Shown here: positions 52,168-60,675 of the stretch, piece by piece | Layout of the letters: every line of letters starts with the position of its first letter | How positions within the stretch are numbered: the first letter of the stretch is position 1 | From: Pseudomaricurvus sp033283335 | GTDB taxonomy: Bacteria; Pseudomonadota; Gammaproteobacteria; Pseudomonadales; Cellvibrionaceae | NCBI GenBank assembly: GCA_033283335.1 | Contig: JAWMQP010000001.1 | Span: 806,001-870,000, forward strand | Direction: 5' to 3' | Length of the DNA stretch: 64,000 nucleotides | Notes under the pieces: generated by a model | What the model was told of the DNA's origin: nothing | The model's database searches: none | Seen by the model: only the letters and a program-made list of their open reading frames with translations | Program-made: the position numbers and the translations under genes

Positions 52168-53319
52168 TCAGCGTCCCAGAATGCCACGTGAAATCACTTC
52201 TTTCATGATTTCTGAAGTGCCGGCGTAGATGGTTTGAATGCGGGCATCGACATAAAAACGGGAAATCGGATACTCGGTGGTGTAGCCGTACCCACCAAAT
52301 AACTGCAGACACTCATTGACTGCACGCAATTGCATTTCCGTGGTGGTCAGTTTAAGAATGGCCGCATCGTCCACGGTCATTGTGCCGGCCTTGAACTTGG
52401 CCATATTCTGATCCAGTAACGCCTTGCTCAAGGCAATATCGGACTTCACATCCGCCAATTTGAAACGGGTGTTCTGGAAGCTGGCAATGGGCTGACCGAA
52501 AGCCTTGCGCTCTTTGACATATTCCACCGCCAAATCAAAGGCACCCTGAGCCTGAGCAACGGCCTGAGTGGCACAGCCAAGACGCTCACGGGGCAACTCT
52601 TCCATCAGGTGGACGAAACCTTTATTTTCACCCCCCAGCAACGCTGAGGCCGGCACACGCAGATTGTCGAAAAAGAGTTCGGCCGTGTCACTGGCGTGCT
52701 GGCCGATTTTCTCGATTTTCTGCCCGCGGGAAAAGCCAGGCAACGAGGCGTCCACCAGGAACAGGGAAATCCCTTTCGAGCCCGCGTTGGGATCCGTCTT
52801 GGCGCACACAATCACCAGGTCAGCGTGGATACCGTTGGTGATGAACACTTTCGAGCCATTGATGACATACTCATCACCATCGCGCACAGCACTGGTCCGC
52901 ATGCCTGCCAGGTCGCTGCCAGCACCAGGTTCAGTCATGGCGATGGCACCCACCACTTCACCAGTAACCATTTTTGGCAGCCACTGCTGCTTCTGCTCTT
53001 CCGTACCCAGATTGTTAATATAAGGCGCGACAATGTTGGAGTGGATATTGTAATTACTGCCCAGTCCGCCGAAGCCCAGCCGGCACATTTCCCATTCGAT
53101 CAACTGAACCACCTCAAACGAGGTCGCCGCGGAGCCATATTCTTCCGGCATATCAACACAGAGCAACCCCGCCTGGCCCATGGTGTTCCAAAACGACCGG
53201 GGTACAATGCAGTCTTTTTCCCATTGTTCATAGTAGGGTTGGACTTCCTGTTCAAAGAAGCGCAGCACCATATCCCTGAACAGTTCCAGCTCTTCATTAT
53301 TTTCGGCTTGATAAGACAT
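52168..53319 (-). CDS. Acyl-CoA dehydrogenase, LCAD/IVD-like
   Basis: FAD enzyme of 383 residues that introduces the alpha-beta double bond into acyl-CoA. Motifs: TEPGAGSDLAGMRTSA and QLFGGYGYTTEYPISRFYVD. The C-terminal IYAGTSEIMKE has Ala where short- and medium-chain enzymes have their catalytic Glu (YEGT), as in long-chain and isovaleryl-CoA dehydrogenases, whose catalytic Glu lies in the region matching MEELPRERLGCA here. The start is the ATG at 53319 with a GAGG upstream; the TTG at 53337 is rejected. Divergent from an AraC regulator that probably controls it. Confidence 0.93.
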   Translation of the reverse strand: MSYQAENNEELELFRDMVLRFFEQEVQPYYEQWEKDCIVPRSFWNTMGQAGLLCVDMPEEYGSAATSFEVVQLIEWEMCRLGFGGLGSNYNIHSNIVAPYINNLGTEEQKQQWLPKMVTGEVVGAIAMTEPGAGSDLAGMRTSAVRDGDEYVINGSKVFITNGIHADLVIVCAKTDPNAGSKGISLFLVDASLPGFSRGQKIEKIGQHASDTAELFFDNLRVPASALLGGENKGFVHLMEELPRERLGCATQAVAQAQGAFDLAVEYVKERKAFGQPIASFQNTRFKLADVKSDIALSKALLDQNMAKFKAGTMTVDDAAILKLTTTEMQLRAVNECLQLFGGYGYTTEYPISRFYVDARIQTIYAGTSEIMKEVISRGILGR

Positions 53320-53411
53320 CGTAGACCTCGTCGACAAAGGGTGGTTGAGTCAATAAACGCGCATTGTGAGTGGCACCGATGCGTCAGGCAATGATGGATA
53401 CTGCCATATAA

Positions 53412-53474
53412 TTAGCACTTTCGGACAAGTAAACCAGGATATTTTTACTGTTTGTGCTAAGATCAGCCTGGTTT
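53412..53474. promoter_or_regulatory. Nested inverted repeats between acyl-CoA dehydrogenase and AraC genes
   Basis: Three dyads lie here: TTAGCAC/GTGCTAA (53412-53418, 53454-53460), AGTAAA/TTTACT (53428-53433, 53444-53449) and AAACCAGG/CCTGGTTT (53431-53438, 53467-53474). They sit between the two divergent starts and fit a shared control region for the AraC protein; individual sites are unproven. Confidence 0.5.
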
Positions 53475-53501
53475 AGGCAAAAAATTATCAAAATCGGACA
53501 T

Positions 53502-54530
53502 ATGAATACAGCGGCAGATGTCAGGCATACAGTTTCAAGCTATTTTGCCAGGATTCACCTGGAAAACGGCAAGCGGCAGGGGCTCGATGAACAACAGCTG
53601 CTGAGCGCTGCCGCCCTCTCCCCCAAACTGCTGCAACAGGAGGGCAGTCGCCTGGCCCCCAAACAGCTGGCGCGGTTGATGGTGTGCATTATGAGTGGGC
53701 TGGACGATGAATTTCTCGGCCTCACCCAACATCCCTGCCGTCTGGGCGTGTTTGAACTGCTGGCCGAGCGACTCATCACCTGCAAAAACCTGGCTGAAGC
53801 TATGACCGTCACTCAGCGTTTCTACAGCCTGATTTCCCCGGCACTGGAGTTCAAGCTGGTTGAAACCAAAGACGAAGTCCAGGTAGCCATTCAACTCAAG
53901 CACCCTGAGCTGGATCCCGATCATACACTGATGGAGTTTCTTCTGCTGATTTGGCATCGCTTCCCGTCCTGGCTGATTGGCCAGGTGATTCCCATGAAGC
54001 GGGTCGAGTTTGCCTACCCTGCGCCTCAGCATGCTGAGGAATATCGACTGTTGTACCCCTGCAATCGCGTGTTTGACTGCGCCCGCAATCAGCTGGTCTG
54101 GCCCAAGAGCGTTCTGCGACAAAGCATACACCGCACTCCAGACCAGCTGCGTCGCTACATGGCCCAGGTACCACTGCAATGGTTTCGAAAACCCCGCTTC
54201 GCCGACTATCAGACAGAGCGAGTCATGCAGCTACTGGAACAATCGAAAAAACCACACCTGATGAGCTTGGAAGACATCGCTGAGCAGTTACACATGACCT
54301 CCCGTACCCTGCGTCGAAAGTTAACGGCAGAGGGAAGCCGTTTTCAACAAATGAAGGACGATCTGCGCCGGGATCAAGCCATCTACTGGTTAAGCCAGGA
54401 GGGCATTTCCATCAGCGAAGCCGGACAAAACGTCGGCTACACCGAAACCGCGTCCTTTATTCGCGCCTTCAAGAGCTGGACGGGCCTGTCTCCAGGTCAA
54501 TACAAAAAAGGGCTGCACGAGCAAAATTAA
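53502..54530 (+). CDS. AraC-family regulator with OruR-type N-terminal domain
   Basis: A 342-residue regulator from the ATG at 53502 (an upstream frame to 53454 is not supported). The N-terminal domain (about 20-210) is of the arabinose-binding-like PF12625 type, with LAPKQLARLMVCIMSGLDDE. The C-terminal AraC DNA-binding domain has two HTHs: SLEDIAEQLHMTSRTLRRKL and a second ending in TETASFIRAFKSWTGLSPGQ. Such proteins often activate lipid or amino-acid catabolic genes opposite them; here the acyl-CoA dehydrogenase. The effector is unknown. Confidence 0.9.
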   Translation: MNTAADVRHTVSSYFARIHLENGKRQGLDEQQLLSAAALSPKLLQQEGSRLAPKQLARLMVCIMSGLDDEFLGLTQHPCRLGVFELLAERLITCKNLAEAMTVTQRFYSLISPALEFKLVETKDEVQVAIQLKHPELDPDHTLMEFLLLIWHRFPSWLIGQVIPMKRVEFAYPAPQHAEEYRLLYPCNRVFDCARNQLVWPKSVLRQSIHRTPDQLRRYMAQVPLQWFRKPRFADYQTERVMQLLEQSKKPHLMSLEDIAEQLHMTSRTLRRKLTAEGSRFQQMKDDLRRDQAIYWLSQEGISISEAGQNVGYTETASFIRAFKSWTGLSPGQYKKGLHEQN

Positions 54531-54707
54531 TCACCGCGGCGCATGACACCTGTCTCATTTTTTCCATTTTTCCTCCTGAGTAATTTGCTTTTACCCCCAG
54601 AGTCTTTGGTCGCATTTAATAATTAGGTAATATCTGCGTACTTGGTAATTACTCCAAGATATAAAAACATTGACATGGACATTCAATACACAGCAAGGAG
54701 AGTCCCT

Positions 54708-55268
54708 ATGAAATTGACCAAACACTTAGCCCTGGCCACCGTTCTTACCTCAGTCTGCGGCTTGGCCCAAGCTGAATCAGGATGGTACATGGGCGCCAGT
54801 AGCAGCTTTGCGGATTTTGAAGAGAAAGGTGTTGCAGATCTCGAGCTCAGCACCATTCAAGTACAGACAGGAATGCGCTTCAATAAGCACTTTGCGGTTG
54901 AGGCACGTCTCGGTACCGGCCTGAGTGATGACAGCGCCTCTCAAGTAGAAGACGGGATCAACCTGAAAATCGACCTGGAAACCGACTACATCGCCAGCGC
55001 CTTTGTAAAAGGCATTATCCCCGCAGGTCCGGTGGAGCTCTACGGTTTACTGGGCTACACCCATGCGGAACTGGATGCGAAGGTCACGGCGGTGGGTGAA
55101 GGTATTTCCATCTCAGAAACCTTTAGCGATTCTGACATCTCTTACGGGGTCGGCCTGGCGTTTCAACCCACTGCTGCTTCCAGCATTTTTGTAGAATACA
55201 TGAACTTCTACGACGATGACGACATTGAAATCAGCGGTTACACACTGGGTTTCAACTTCTCTTTCTAA
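54708..55268 (+). CDS. Outer-membrane beta-barrel protein
   Basis: A 186-residue protein from the ATG at 54708, behind a clear AAGGAG Shine-Dalgarno; earlier ATGs at 54642 and 54675 are not supported. A signal peptide of 22 residues (ending GLAQA) leads into about eight amphipathic beta-strands, beginning GWYMGASSSFADFEE and ending GYTLGFNFSF with the terminal phenylalanine recognised by the BAM assembly machinery. Size and layout fit the OmpA-transmembrane/OmpX-like porin family; the cargo or role is unknown. A perfect 17-bp hairpin follows its stop by 38 bases. Confidence 0.86.
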   Translation: MKLTKHLALATVLTSVCGLAQAESGWYMGASSSFADFEEKGVADLELSTIQVQTGMRFNKHFAVEARLGTGLSDDSASQVEDGINLKIDLETDYIASAFVKGIIPAGPVELYGLLGYTHAELDAKVTAVGEGISISETFSDSDISYGVGLAFQPTAASSIFVEYMNFYDDDDIEISGYTLGFNFSF

Positions 55269-55305
55269 GATCGTTTTCTAAAAGTTCTTACTGAAAGAGT
55301 ATCCC

Positions 55306-55342
55306 TCAGAGGGTCGCTGTGCAGGGCACAGCGACCCTCTGA
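55306..55342. repeat. Perfect 17-bp hairpin downstream of the barrel protein gene
   Basis: Arms 55306-55322 and 55326-55342 are perfectly complementary around the 3-base loop AGG. There is no T run on either side, unlike the other terminators in the window. It sits between convergent genes and may stop or stabilise both mRNAs. Confidence 0.8.
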
Positions 55343-55365
55343 CAAGCGGTACTTTTACAGGACTT

Positions 55366-55866
55366 TTACAGGCTTTTTTCCCAAAACAGTGCTACCCCAT
55401 ACTGCTGATCCAGTTCGTAACCACTGAATCCATAATCCTGGTAGACCTGCTGCGCTCGCTGATTGCCTTCGAGCACTTCCAGGGTCAACTTACAACAGCC
55501 GCGCTGCCGGGCAATGCGCTCTACTTCACTCAGCATACGATGGGAAATGCCCAGCCCTCGACTTTCGGGACTGACCACCACATCGTGAATATTGATCAAC
55601 GGCTTGGCCTTGAAAGTCGACAGGGTTTCAAAACAATTGATCAGACCGACGGCGGTATCACCCTGCCAGGCCAGCACGGTAAAAGCCCCGGGGTACTGGC
55701 GCAAACGCCCAGGCAGGGCCTGCAAAATTTCTTCGCTCAAGCCACGACCGCCACCCATGGGATCGCGGGCATAGATTTGCATCAAGCTACGCAGCGCCTG
55801 GCAATCTTGAGGTTGCTGAAAATCAGCCACTTCAATACGGAGGGTATTATTACAGCTCGTGTTCAC
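55366..55866 (-). CDS. GNAT-family N-acetyltransferase
   Basis: A 166-residue acetyltransferase of the GNAT fold. The acetyl-CoA-binding motif A is VSPESRGLGISHRMLSEVER and motif B ends in QQVYQDYGFSGYEL, as in the family. The substrate is not known; small-molecule or protein N-acetylation are both possible. It ends convergently with the barrel protein gene and lies 78 bases downstream of the ATP-grasp gene on the same strand, so it could be the last gene of that cluster. Confidence 0.88.
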   Translation of the reverse strand: MNTSCNNTLRIEVADFQQPQDCQALRSLMQIYARDPMGGGRGLSEEILQALPGRLRQYPGAFTVLAWQGDTAVGLINCFETLSTFKAKPLINIHDVVVSPESRGLGISHRMLSEVERIARQRGCCKLTLEVLEGNQRAQQVYQDYGFSGYELDQQYGVALFWEKSL

Positions 55867-55944
55867 AATCGTCCTTCAATTTCGAGTGTTTCAGGGGCGA
55901 TGACTCAGGAGACAACGTTTCCAGAGATAATGCCAGCCGGTTTT

Positions 55945-56916
55945 TTAAGAGCACCAGTACTTGAGAATATGATCAACACGCTGCTCATAATTCAGGTGTC
56001 TCGGGCAATTATCGATAAAGCGTAACCGCGGCGCCAGGCCAATGCCGTTAGCCACCTGGATCGCCAACCCCGGCCGCGCATTCAATTCCAACACCAGCGG
56101 GCCACGCTGCTGGTCCAGCACAATATCGACCCCCAGATAACCCATCTGACTGACTTCGTAACCCCGGGCCGCCAGTCGCAGAATGTCTTCCCAGTGAGGC
56201 ACTTTCAAACTGGATAACGCCTTGCCAGTGTCAGGGTGCAACTCGATAGGATGACCATGCTGCACCGCCCTCAGAGCCACACCCTTGCAGATATCAATAC
56301 CAACGCCTACCGCACCCTGATGCAAATTGGCCTTGCCATCGGAGTTACTGGTGGATAAGCGGGTCATGGCCATCACCGGAAAACCCTTATAAACAATCAC
56401 CCGGATGTCAGGCACCCCTTCGTAGGAAAAGCCTTCGAAATCATCCGTGAACTTGATCTGGGTTTCTATCAATGCCACATCGGGCTTGCCGCCTAGACTG
56501 TAGAGACCGCTAAGAATGTTGGACACATGCCGGCAGAGCTCTTCGTGAGACAGGTGCTTGCCGCTGGGCTTGATGTATTCACCATTTTGACGACCGGCGA
56601 TCACCAGAATACCCTTACCGCCGCTGCCTTGCGCCGGTTTGATCACAAAGCTGGGTAAAGGTTTCAGGAACTCTTCCAGCTCGTGCACATGCTGCTGAAC
56701 CCGGCAGACCCCCAACAGTTCCGGGGTGGCAATACCATGCTGCTCACACAACAACTTGGTTTTGAGCTTGTCGTCCACATTCGGATACAAGTGGCGGGGG
56801 TTATTCCGGGCAATGTAATTTACATTGCGCAGATTCATCCCCACGATCCCCATCTCCTTAAGTGCTGCAGGAGATGCCATACCCAGCATGGACCATAAAC
56901 GCGACATGACGCTCAT
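55945..56916 (-). CDS. RimK-like alpha-L-glutamate ligase-related ATP-grasp protein
   Basis: A 323-residue ATP-grasp enzyme of the RimK-related glutamate-ligase type (ATPgrasp_ST family, PF14397). Motifs: FVIKPAQGSGGKGILVIAG (nucleotide binding) and LVLELNARPGLAIQVANG (metal binding). It probably forms an amide or ester link between a carboxylate and an amino acid, but the acceptor is not known. It lies two bases after the inactive-transglutaminase gene, and the retropepsin-like gene lies upstream of that, a recurrent three-gene set in gammaproteobacteria. This ligase is unlikely to be RimK itself because it lacks the usual rpsF-modification context. Confidence 0.88.
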   Translation of the reverse strand: MSVMSRLWSMLGMASPAALKEMGIVGMNLRNVNYIARNNPRHLYPNVDDKLKTKLLCEQHGIATPELLGVCRVQQHVHELEEFLKPLPSFVIKPAQGSGGKGILVIAGRQNGEYIKPSGKHLSHEELCRHVSNILSGLYSLGGKPDVALIETQIKFTDDFEGFSYEGVPDIRVIVYKGFPVMAMTRLSTSNSDGKANLHQGAVGVGIDICKGVALRAVQHGHPIELHPDTGKALSSLKVPHWEDILRLAARGYEVSQMGYLGVDIVLDQQRGPLVLELNARPGLAIQVANGIGLAPRLRFIDNCPRHLNYEQRVDHILKYWCS

Positions 56917-56918
56917 AC

Positions 56919-58454
56919 TTAACGGCCACGCGCCATGGACTCGAAACGTCGCAAGTCCGATAGCCGGTAACCACTGTAGCTGCCAATGGCAATAATGATA
57001 GCCAACAATACCAACAACAACTCTGGGTACAGAAATACCGTATCGGCCACGAAGGAATTGCTCATCAGTAAATAGGCCAAGGATGCCGTCAACAAGCTGC
57101 CGCCACCCTCGATCATGACTTCGTGCCCGCCCTCTTCATCCCACAGTATCGACATTCGCTCAATGGTCCAGGAGAGAATGATCATTGGGAAAAAGGTGAC
57201 TTTCAGCCCCCCCTGCCAACCCATTTTGGTACTGAGGATACCAATAGCGGCATAAATAATAATCACAAAAACCAGTACCGAGGCAATGCGAGGCACCAGT
57301 AACAGATTCAGGTGGCTGAGGTAGGAGCGCAGAATCAGGCCAACCCCGACGACAATAATGAACAACATCAGGCCCGTCAGCAGCGATGTCTGCAGAAACG
57401 TCAACGCAATCAACACCGGCATAAAGGTGCCGGACGTACGCAGGCCGATCAGATTGCGCAACACCACCACCACCAGCGCACCCAGCGGAATCAACAGCAG
57501 CAGTTTGAACGCGTTTTGATCCGCCAGGGGCAGACTGTAGATGGAAAAGTCAATCAACGGGTTTTGAGCGTGGCTGGCTGCGGTCACCGCGGATGTAAAA
57601 GTACCACGCTGCACCTTGGAGGTGGCAAAGGAAATCCGAGAATCCCGACCGCCAAACACTTCCAGCAGCGGTTCATCCCCTTTTTGCAGCAGAATAACCC
57701 GATTCCAGGGAATGATTTCATTTTCCCGCACATCCAACAGGATTTTACGCTTTTCGTCGCTGGCGCTGGCCGTCTCAACTTCGAGGAAGTGGTAAATGGA
57801 CTGGCTGCGAGCCTTGTCGTCCAGAAAAACACCCTGCACGGGCTGGACCCGATAGCCCTGCAGCGTCAGTAATTCACCCGCCCGGCGAGTCCGTTTGGAA
57901 GGGCTGGTATGACCGCGCATCAACGAGGCAACGGTATCATCCCCCGGACGATTTAGGCGCCGAACGAGTTTCAAGGCGTTATCTGCGCTCAAGGTCTTAT
58001 CCAGGTTTTTCAGCCAGGCCTTGGCCCTGTTTTCCAGATCATCATCCATTTTCACTTTCATGGGTTTGACGATGGGCAATTTCGCTTCGTCTTCGATGTC
58101 GGAAAAGAAACTCTGGGAGCGCATGTAGATTATCTGGGTGCCCACGGCCTCCTCAGACGTCCATCGTCCCATCGTTAAACCGTCTTCCGTTACGGTCTCA
58201 TACTGAAAGTTAGGGGAAACATAGTCGGCGGACATGATACGCCGTGCGGCATTGTCATCCGGCAGGTTCAGGCGAACCTCAATAGGCCCGTCTTCGGGCT
58301 CGAACACAATACGCCCTTCCAGCTGCCAAACCGTCTCAGTCTCAGAGGCCAGCAAAGGAAAACCAAGGACGAAATGCTTATACGCGGCCGCCCCCAGACC
58401 AATAATACATAACACGCCAACCAGAATCTGGATTTGCCTTGCCGACGAGAGCAT
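56919..58454 (-). CDS. Inactive transglutaminase fused to seven transmembrane helices
   Basis: A 511-residue membrane protein. Residues 10-30 form an N-terminal helix, followed by a periplasmic region (about 30-315). That region contains a transglutaminase-like domain without an evident catalytic Cys-His-Asp triad. The C-terminal third has seven hydrophobic helices, of which LLLIPLGALVVVVLRNLIGL is the first. I place the start at the ATG at 58454, with GTGAG seven bases upstream; the GTG at 58466 directly abuts the stop of the previous gene. The PF14400/PF14402 naming is from memory. It is the middle gene of the cluster and probably couples the periplasmic lipoprotein to the cytosolic ligase. 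Confidence 0.85.
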   Translation of the reverse strand: MLSSARQIQILVGVLCIIGLGAAAYKHFVLGFPLLASETETVWQLEGRIVFEPEDGPIEVRLNLPDDNAARRIMSADYVSPNFQYETVTEDGLTMGRWTSEEAVGTQIIYMRSQSFFSDIEDEAKLPIVKPMKVKMDDDLENRAKAWLKNLDKTLSADNALKLVRRLNRPGDDTVASLMRGHTSPSKRTRRAGELLTLQGYRVQPVQGVFLDDKARSQSIYHFLEVETASASDEKRKILLDVRENEIIPWNRVILLQKGDEPLLEVFGGRDSRISFATSKVQRGTFTSAVTAASHAQNPLIDFSIYSLPLADQNAFKLLLLIPLGALVVVVLRNLIGLRTSGTFMPVLIALTFLQTSLLTGLMLFIIVVGVGLILRSYLSHLNLLLVPRIASVLVFVIIIYAAIGILSTKMGWQGGLKVTFFPMIILSWTIERMSILWDEEGGHEVMIEGGGSLLTASLAYLLMSNSFVADTVFLYPELLLVLLAIIIAIGSYSGYRLSDLRRFESMARGR

Positions 58455-58466
58455 GTGTTTTCTCAC

Positions 58467-59117
58467 TTATAATTCGTTCTCAAGGGACTGAAACTTACGA
58501 CTGACATCCACCACTGCTCGTCCCTGCAGGAAATTACGCCCCACCAGAATCGGAAGCTCGTGGCTTTCAGAATCGACCAGTATGACATCAACCTCGTCCT
58601 TGAGATCGCCAATGGCCAGGTTCAGCTGCACCACCAGTCGACGCCGCTCCGCCTTGCCGGGTTGCTTGGTCAGAACCTGGCGCTGGATCTGGGCTTTTAA
58701 CTCAATGGTGTCCTCGGTAATGCGATCGCGCAGCGCAAACTTCACCCAGGGCTTTCCATCCCGTTCAAATTCCACAATATTGTGAACTTCGATTGAAGTC
58801 GTTTCAGCGCCTGTATCAATACGGGCTTTTTGCCGAAAACCCGCCGGGAGTATATCCACGTATTCGATCTCTCCCAGGGTCCGCAGACGCCCATCGGGGG
58901 TATAGACCACCGGACAATTCTGAACCGGCTCAACCGGTTCGGGGCAGACCGGCGTCACCGGTGCCTTGGGCTCCGCCGGCACCGGACACAGCACAAGCTC
59001 AAAGGTTGGGCAGATGGGTGTTTCGTCGACTTGACTGGCGTCCTTGGCCTGGAACCAACTGGCACAACCGGATAGGAACAGGATACCGACTCCCAATCCC
59101 AGCACTCTGAACACCAT
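58467..59117 (-). CDS. Retropepsin-like aspartic protease lipoprotein (Zn_protease family)
   Basis: A 216-residue lipoprotein from the ATG at 59117, behind a GAGGAG Shine-Dalgarno. The lipobox is LFLSGC with the acylated cysteine at 18. Four Cys-Pro pairs near residues 36, 44, 58 and 68 form a linker. The C-terminal domain carries the retropepsin active site D101-T-G-A (RIDTGAETTSIEVHN) and the second loop LPILVGRNFLQG. The family is annotated as ATP-dependent zinc protease but has no visible zinc motif; an aspartic-protease fold is better supported. First gene of the cluster; the next gene starts 12 bases after its stop. Confidence 0.88.
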   Translation of the reverse strand: MVFRVLGLGVGILFLSGCASWFQAKDASQVDETPICPTFELVLCPVPAEPKAPVTPVCPEPVEPVQNCPVVYTPDGRLRTLGEIEYVDILPAGFRQKARIDTGAETTSIEVHNIVEFERDGKPWVKFALRDRITEDTIELKAQIQRQVLTKQPGKAERRRLVVQLNLAIGDLKDEVDVILVDSESHELPILVGRNFLQGRAVVDVSRKFQSLENEL

Positions 59118-59230
59118 ATTCACTCCTCTAACCCTATTGCTGTGACAGTATGACAAAGACTGATCCTTTGCGCCTACTGACCGGATTGAACCTATTAGTC
59201 AACCGCACACTATACTGGAATCCACCAACG

Positions 59231-59260
59231 AAAAAACCCCGTCGTTTCCGACAGGGCTTT
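59231..59260 (-). terminator. Terminator downstream of oadB
   Basis: An 8-bp stem (59237-59244 with 59249-59256) with a 4-base loop, one G-U pair in minus-strand RNA, followed by a T6 run on that strand. It lies about 90 bases after the oadB stop. Confidence 0.8.
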
Positions 59261-59347
59261 TCCGGCGTCAATCCTGTGACCGTTTTCAACTTACTGCTTA
59301 CAGCTTTCAACTGACAGTTATGAGCCTCTAGGTCCGGCCAACAACTT

Positions 59348-60661
59348 CTAGCCGCCCATGGCCTGTACCATGGAAATCATCACACCCGCAGCCACCGCCG
59401 ATCCGATCACTCCGGCCACGTTAGGCCCCATGGCGTGCATCAGCAGGAAGTTTTGCGGATTGGCTTCCAGACCGACCTTGTTGGAGACCCGCGCAGCCAT
59501 TGGCACAGCGGATACCCCGGCGGAACCGATCAGAGGATTCAGCTTGTGTTCGCTGAACTTGTTCATCAGCTTGGCCATCAGTACCCCCATCGCGGTACCG
59601 ATACCGAACGCCACAATACCCAGAGCCAGAATGCCCATGGTTTTCGGGTCCAGGAATTTATCCGCCGCCAGCTTGGAGCCCACAGACAGGCCCAGGAAGA
59701 TCGTGGTGATATTGATGAGCGCGTTCTGGGCCGTGTCACTCAGACGGTCCACCACACCACACTCTTTCATCAGGTTACCGAAGCAGAACATGCCCAGCAG
59801 CGGCGCTGCCGACGGCAGGAACATGGCCACAAGAATCAGAACCACAACCGGGAAGGCGATTTTTTCGCGCTTGGACACCACCCGCAACTGGGTCATGGTG
59901 ATCTTGCGCTCTTCCTCGGTGGTCAGCGCTCTCATGATAGGCGGCTGAATCAGCGGCACCAGTGCCATATAGGAATAGGCCGCAACCGCGATCGCACCCA
60001 GCAGCTCAGGAGCCAACAGCGACGACACATAGATAGCCGTCGGGCCATCAGCGCCACCGATGATACCAATGGCGGCGGCGTCGGCAATTGAGAAGTCCAT
60101 CCACCCCAGATAGCTCATACCCACAGCCCCCATCACGGTGGCGAAGATTCCAAACTGGGCCGCCGCCCCCAAAAACAGGGTTTTCGGGTTGGCCAACAAC
60201 GGACCGAAATCGGTCATGGCGCCAACACCCATGAAAATCACCAAAGGCGCAACACCAGAGGCAATCGCCACAGAGTAGAAGTTGTACAACATGCCATTGC
60301 CATAGCCGTTGTCAGCCGCGATCTGCTGCAACAAAGTATGCTGCGCTGCGCTTGAGGCATCGTAAGCCGCCATCAGCTGCTTCACCGACCCCCACTCACT
60401 GATGTTCAAAGCCTGGGCAAATGCGGCCATAACATCCGGGTCGGCCGCGTGGAAAGCGGCGTCAACGGCTGACGAGGCCAGTTCCGCCCCGGGGATATTG
60501 GCCAGAATACCACCGAAGCCGATGGGTACCAGCAACAGCGGCTCGAAGTTTTTATTGATCGCCAGAAACAGCAACAGCAGCCCAATGACGATCATGACGA
60601 GTTGGCCCGGAGCCATGTGATAGAGGCCGGAGTCCAGCCACAGCCCATACAGATTATCCAT
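59348..60661 (-). CDS. oadB: Sodium-translocating decarboxylase, beta subunit
   Basis: A 437-residue integral membrane protein of the OadB/MmdB/GcdB family, which couples decarboxylation of carboxybiotin to export of sodium. Conserved elements are GANIPGAEL-like helix starts, VAPLVIFMGVGAMTDFGPLL, GIIGGADGPTAIYVSS (the Na+-binding Asp region) and GPNVAGVIGSAVAAG at the C-terminus. It lies 14 bases after oadA. The likely substrate complex is oxaloacetate, which would yield pyruvate, as the alpha subunit is of the OadA type. Confidence 0.96.
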   Translation of the reverse strand: MDNLYGLWLDSGLYHMAPGQLVMIVIGLLLLFLAINKNFEPLLLVPIGFGGILANIPGAELASSAVDAAFHAADPDVMAAFAQALNISEWGSVKQLMAAYDASSAAQHTLLQQIAADNGYGNGMLYNFYSVAIASGVAPLVIFMGVGAMTDFGPLLANPKTLFLGAAAQFGIFATVMGAVGMSYLGWMDFSIADAAAIGIIGGADGPTAIYVSSLLAPELLGAIAVAAYSYMALVPLIQPPIMRALTTEEERKITMTQLRVVSKREKIAFPVVVLILVAMFLPSAAPLLGMFCFGNLMKECGVVDRLSDTAQNALINITTIFLGLSVGSKLAADKFLDPKTMGILALGIVAFGIGTAMGVLMAKLMNKFSEHKLNPLIGSAGVSAVPMAARVSNKVGLEANPQNFLLMHAMGPNVAGVIGSAVAAGVMISMVQAMGG

Positions 60662-60675
60662 GCGATACTCCCGGC

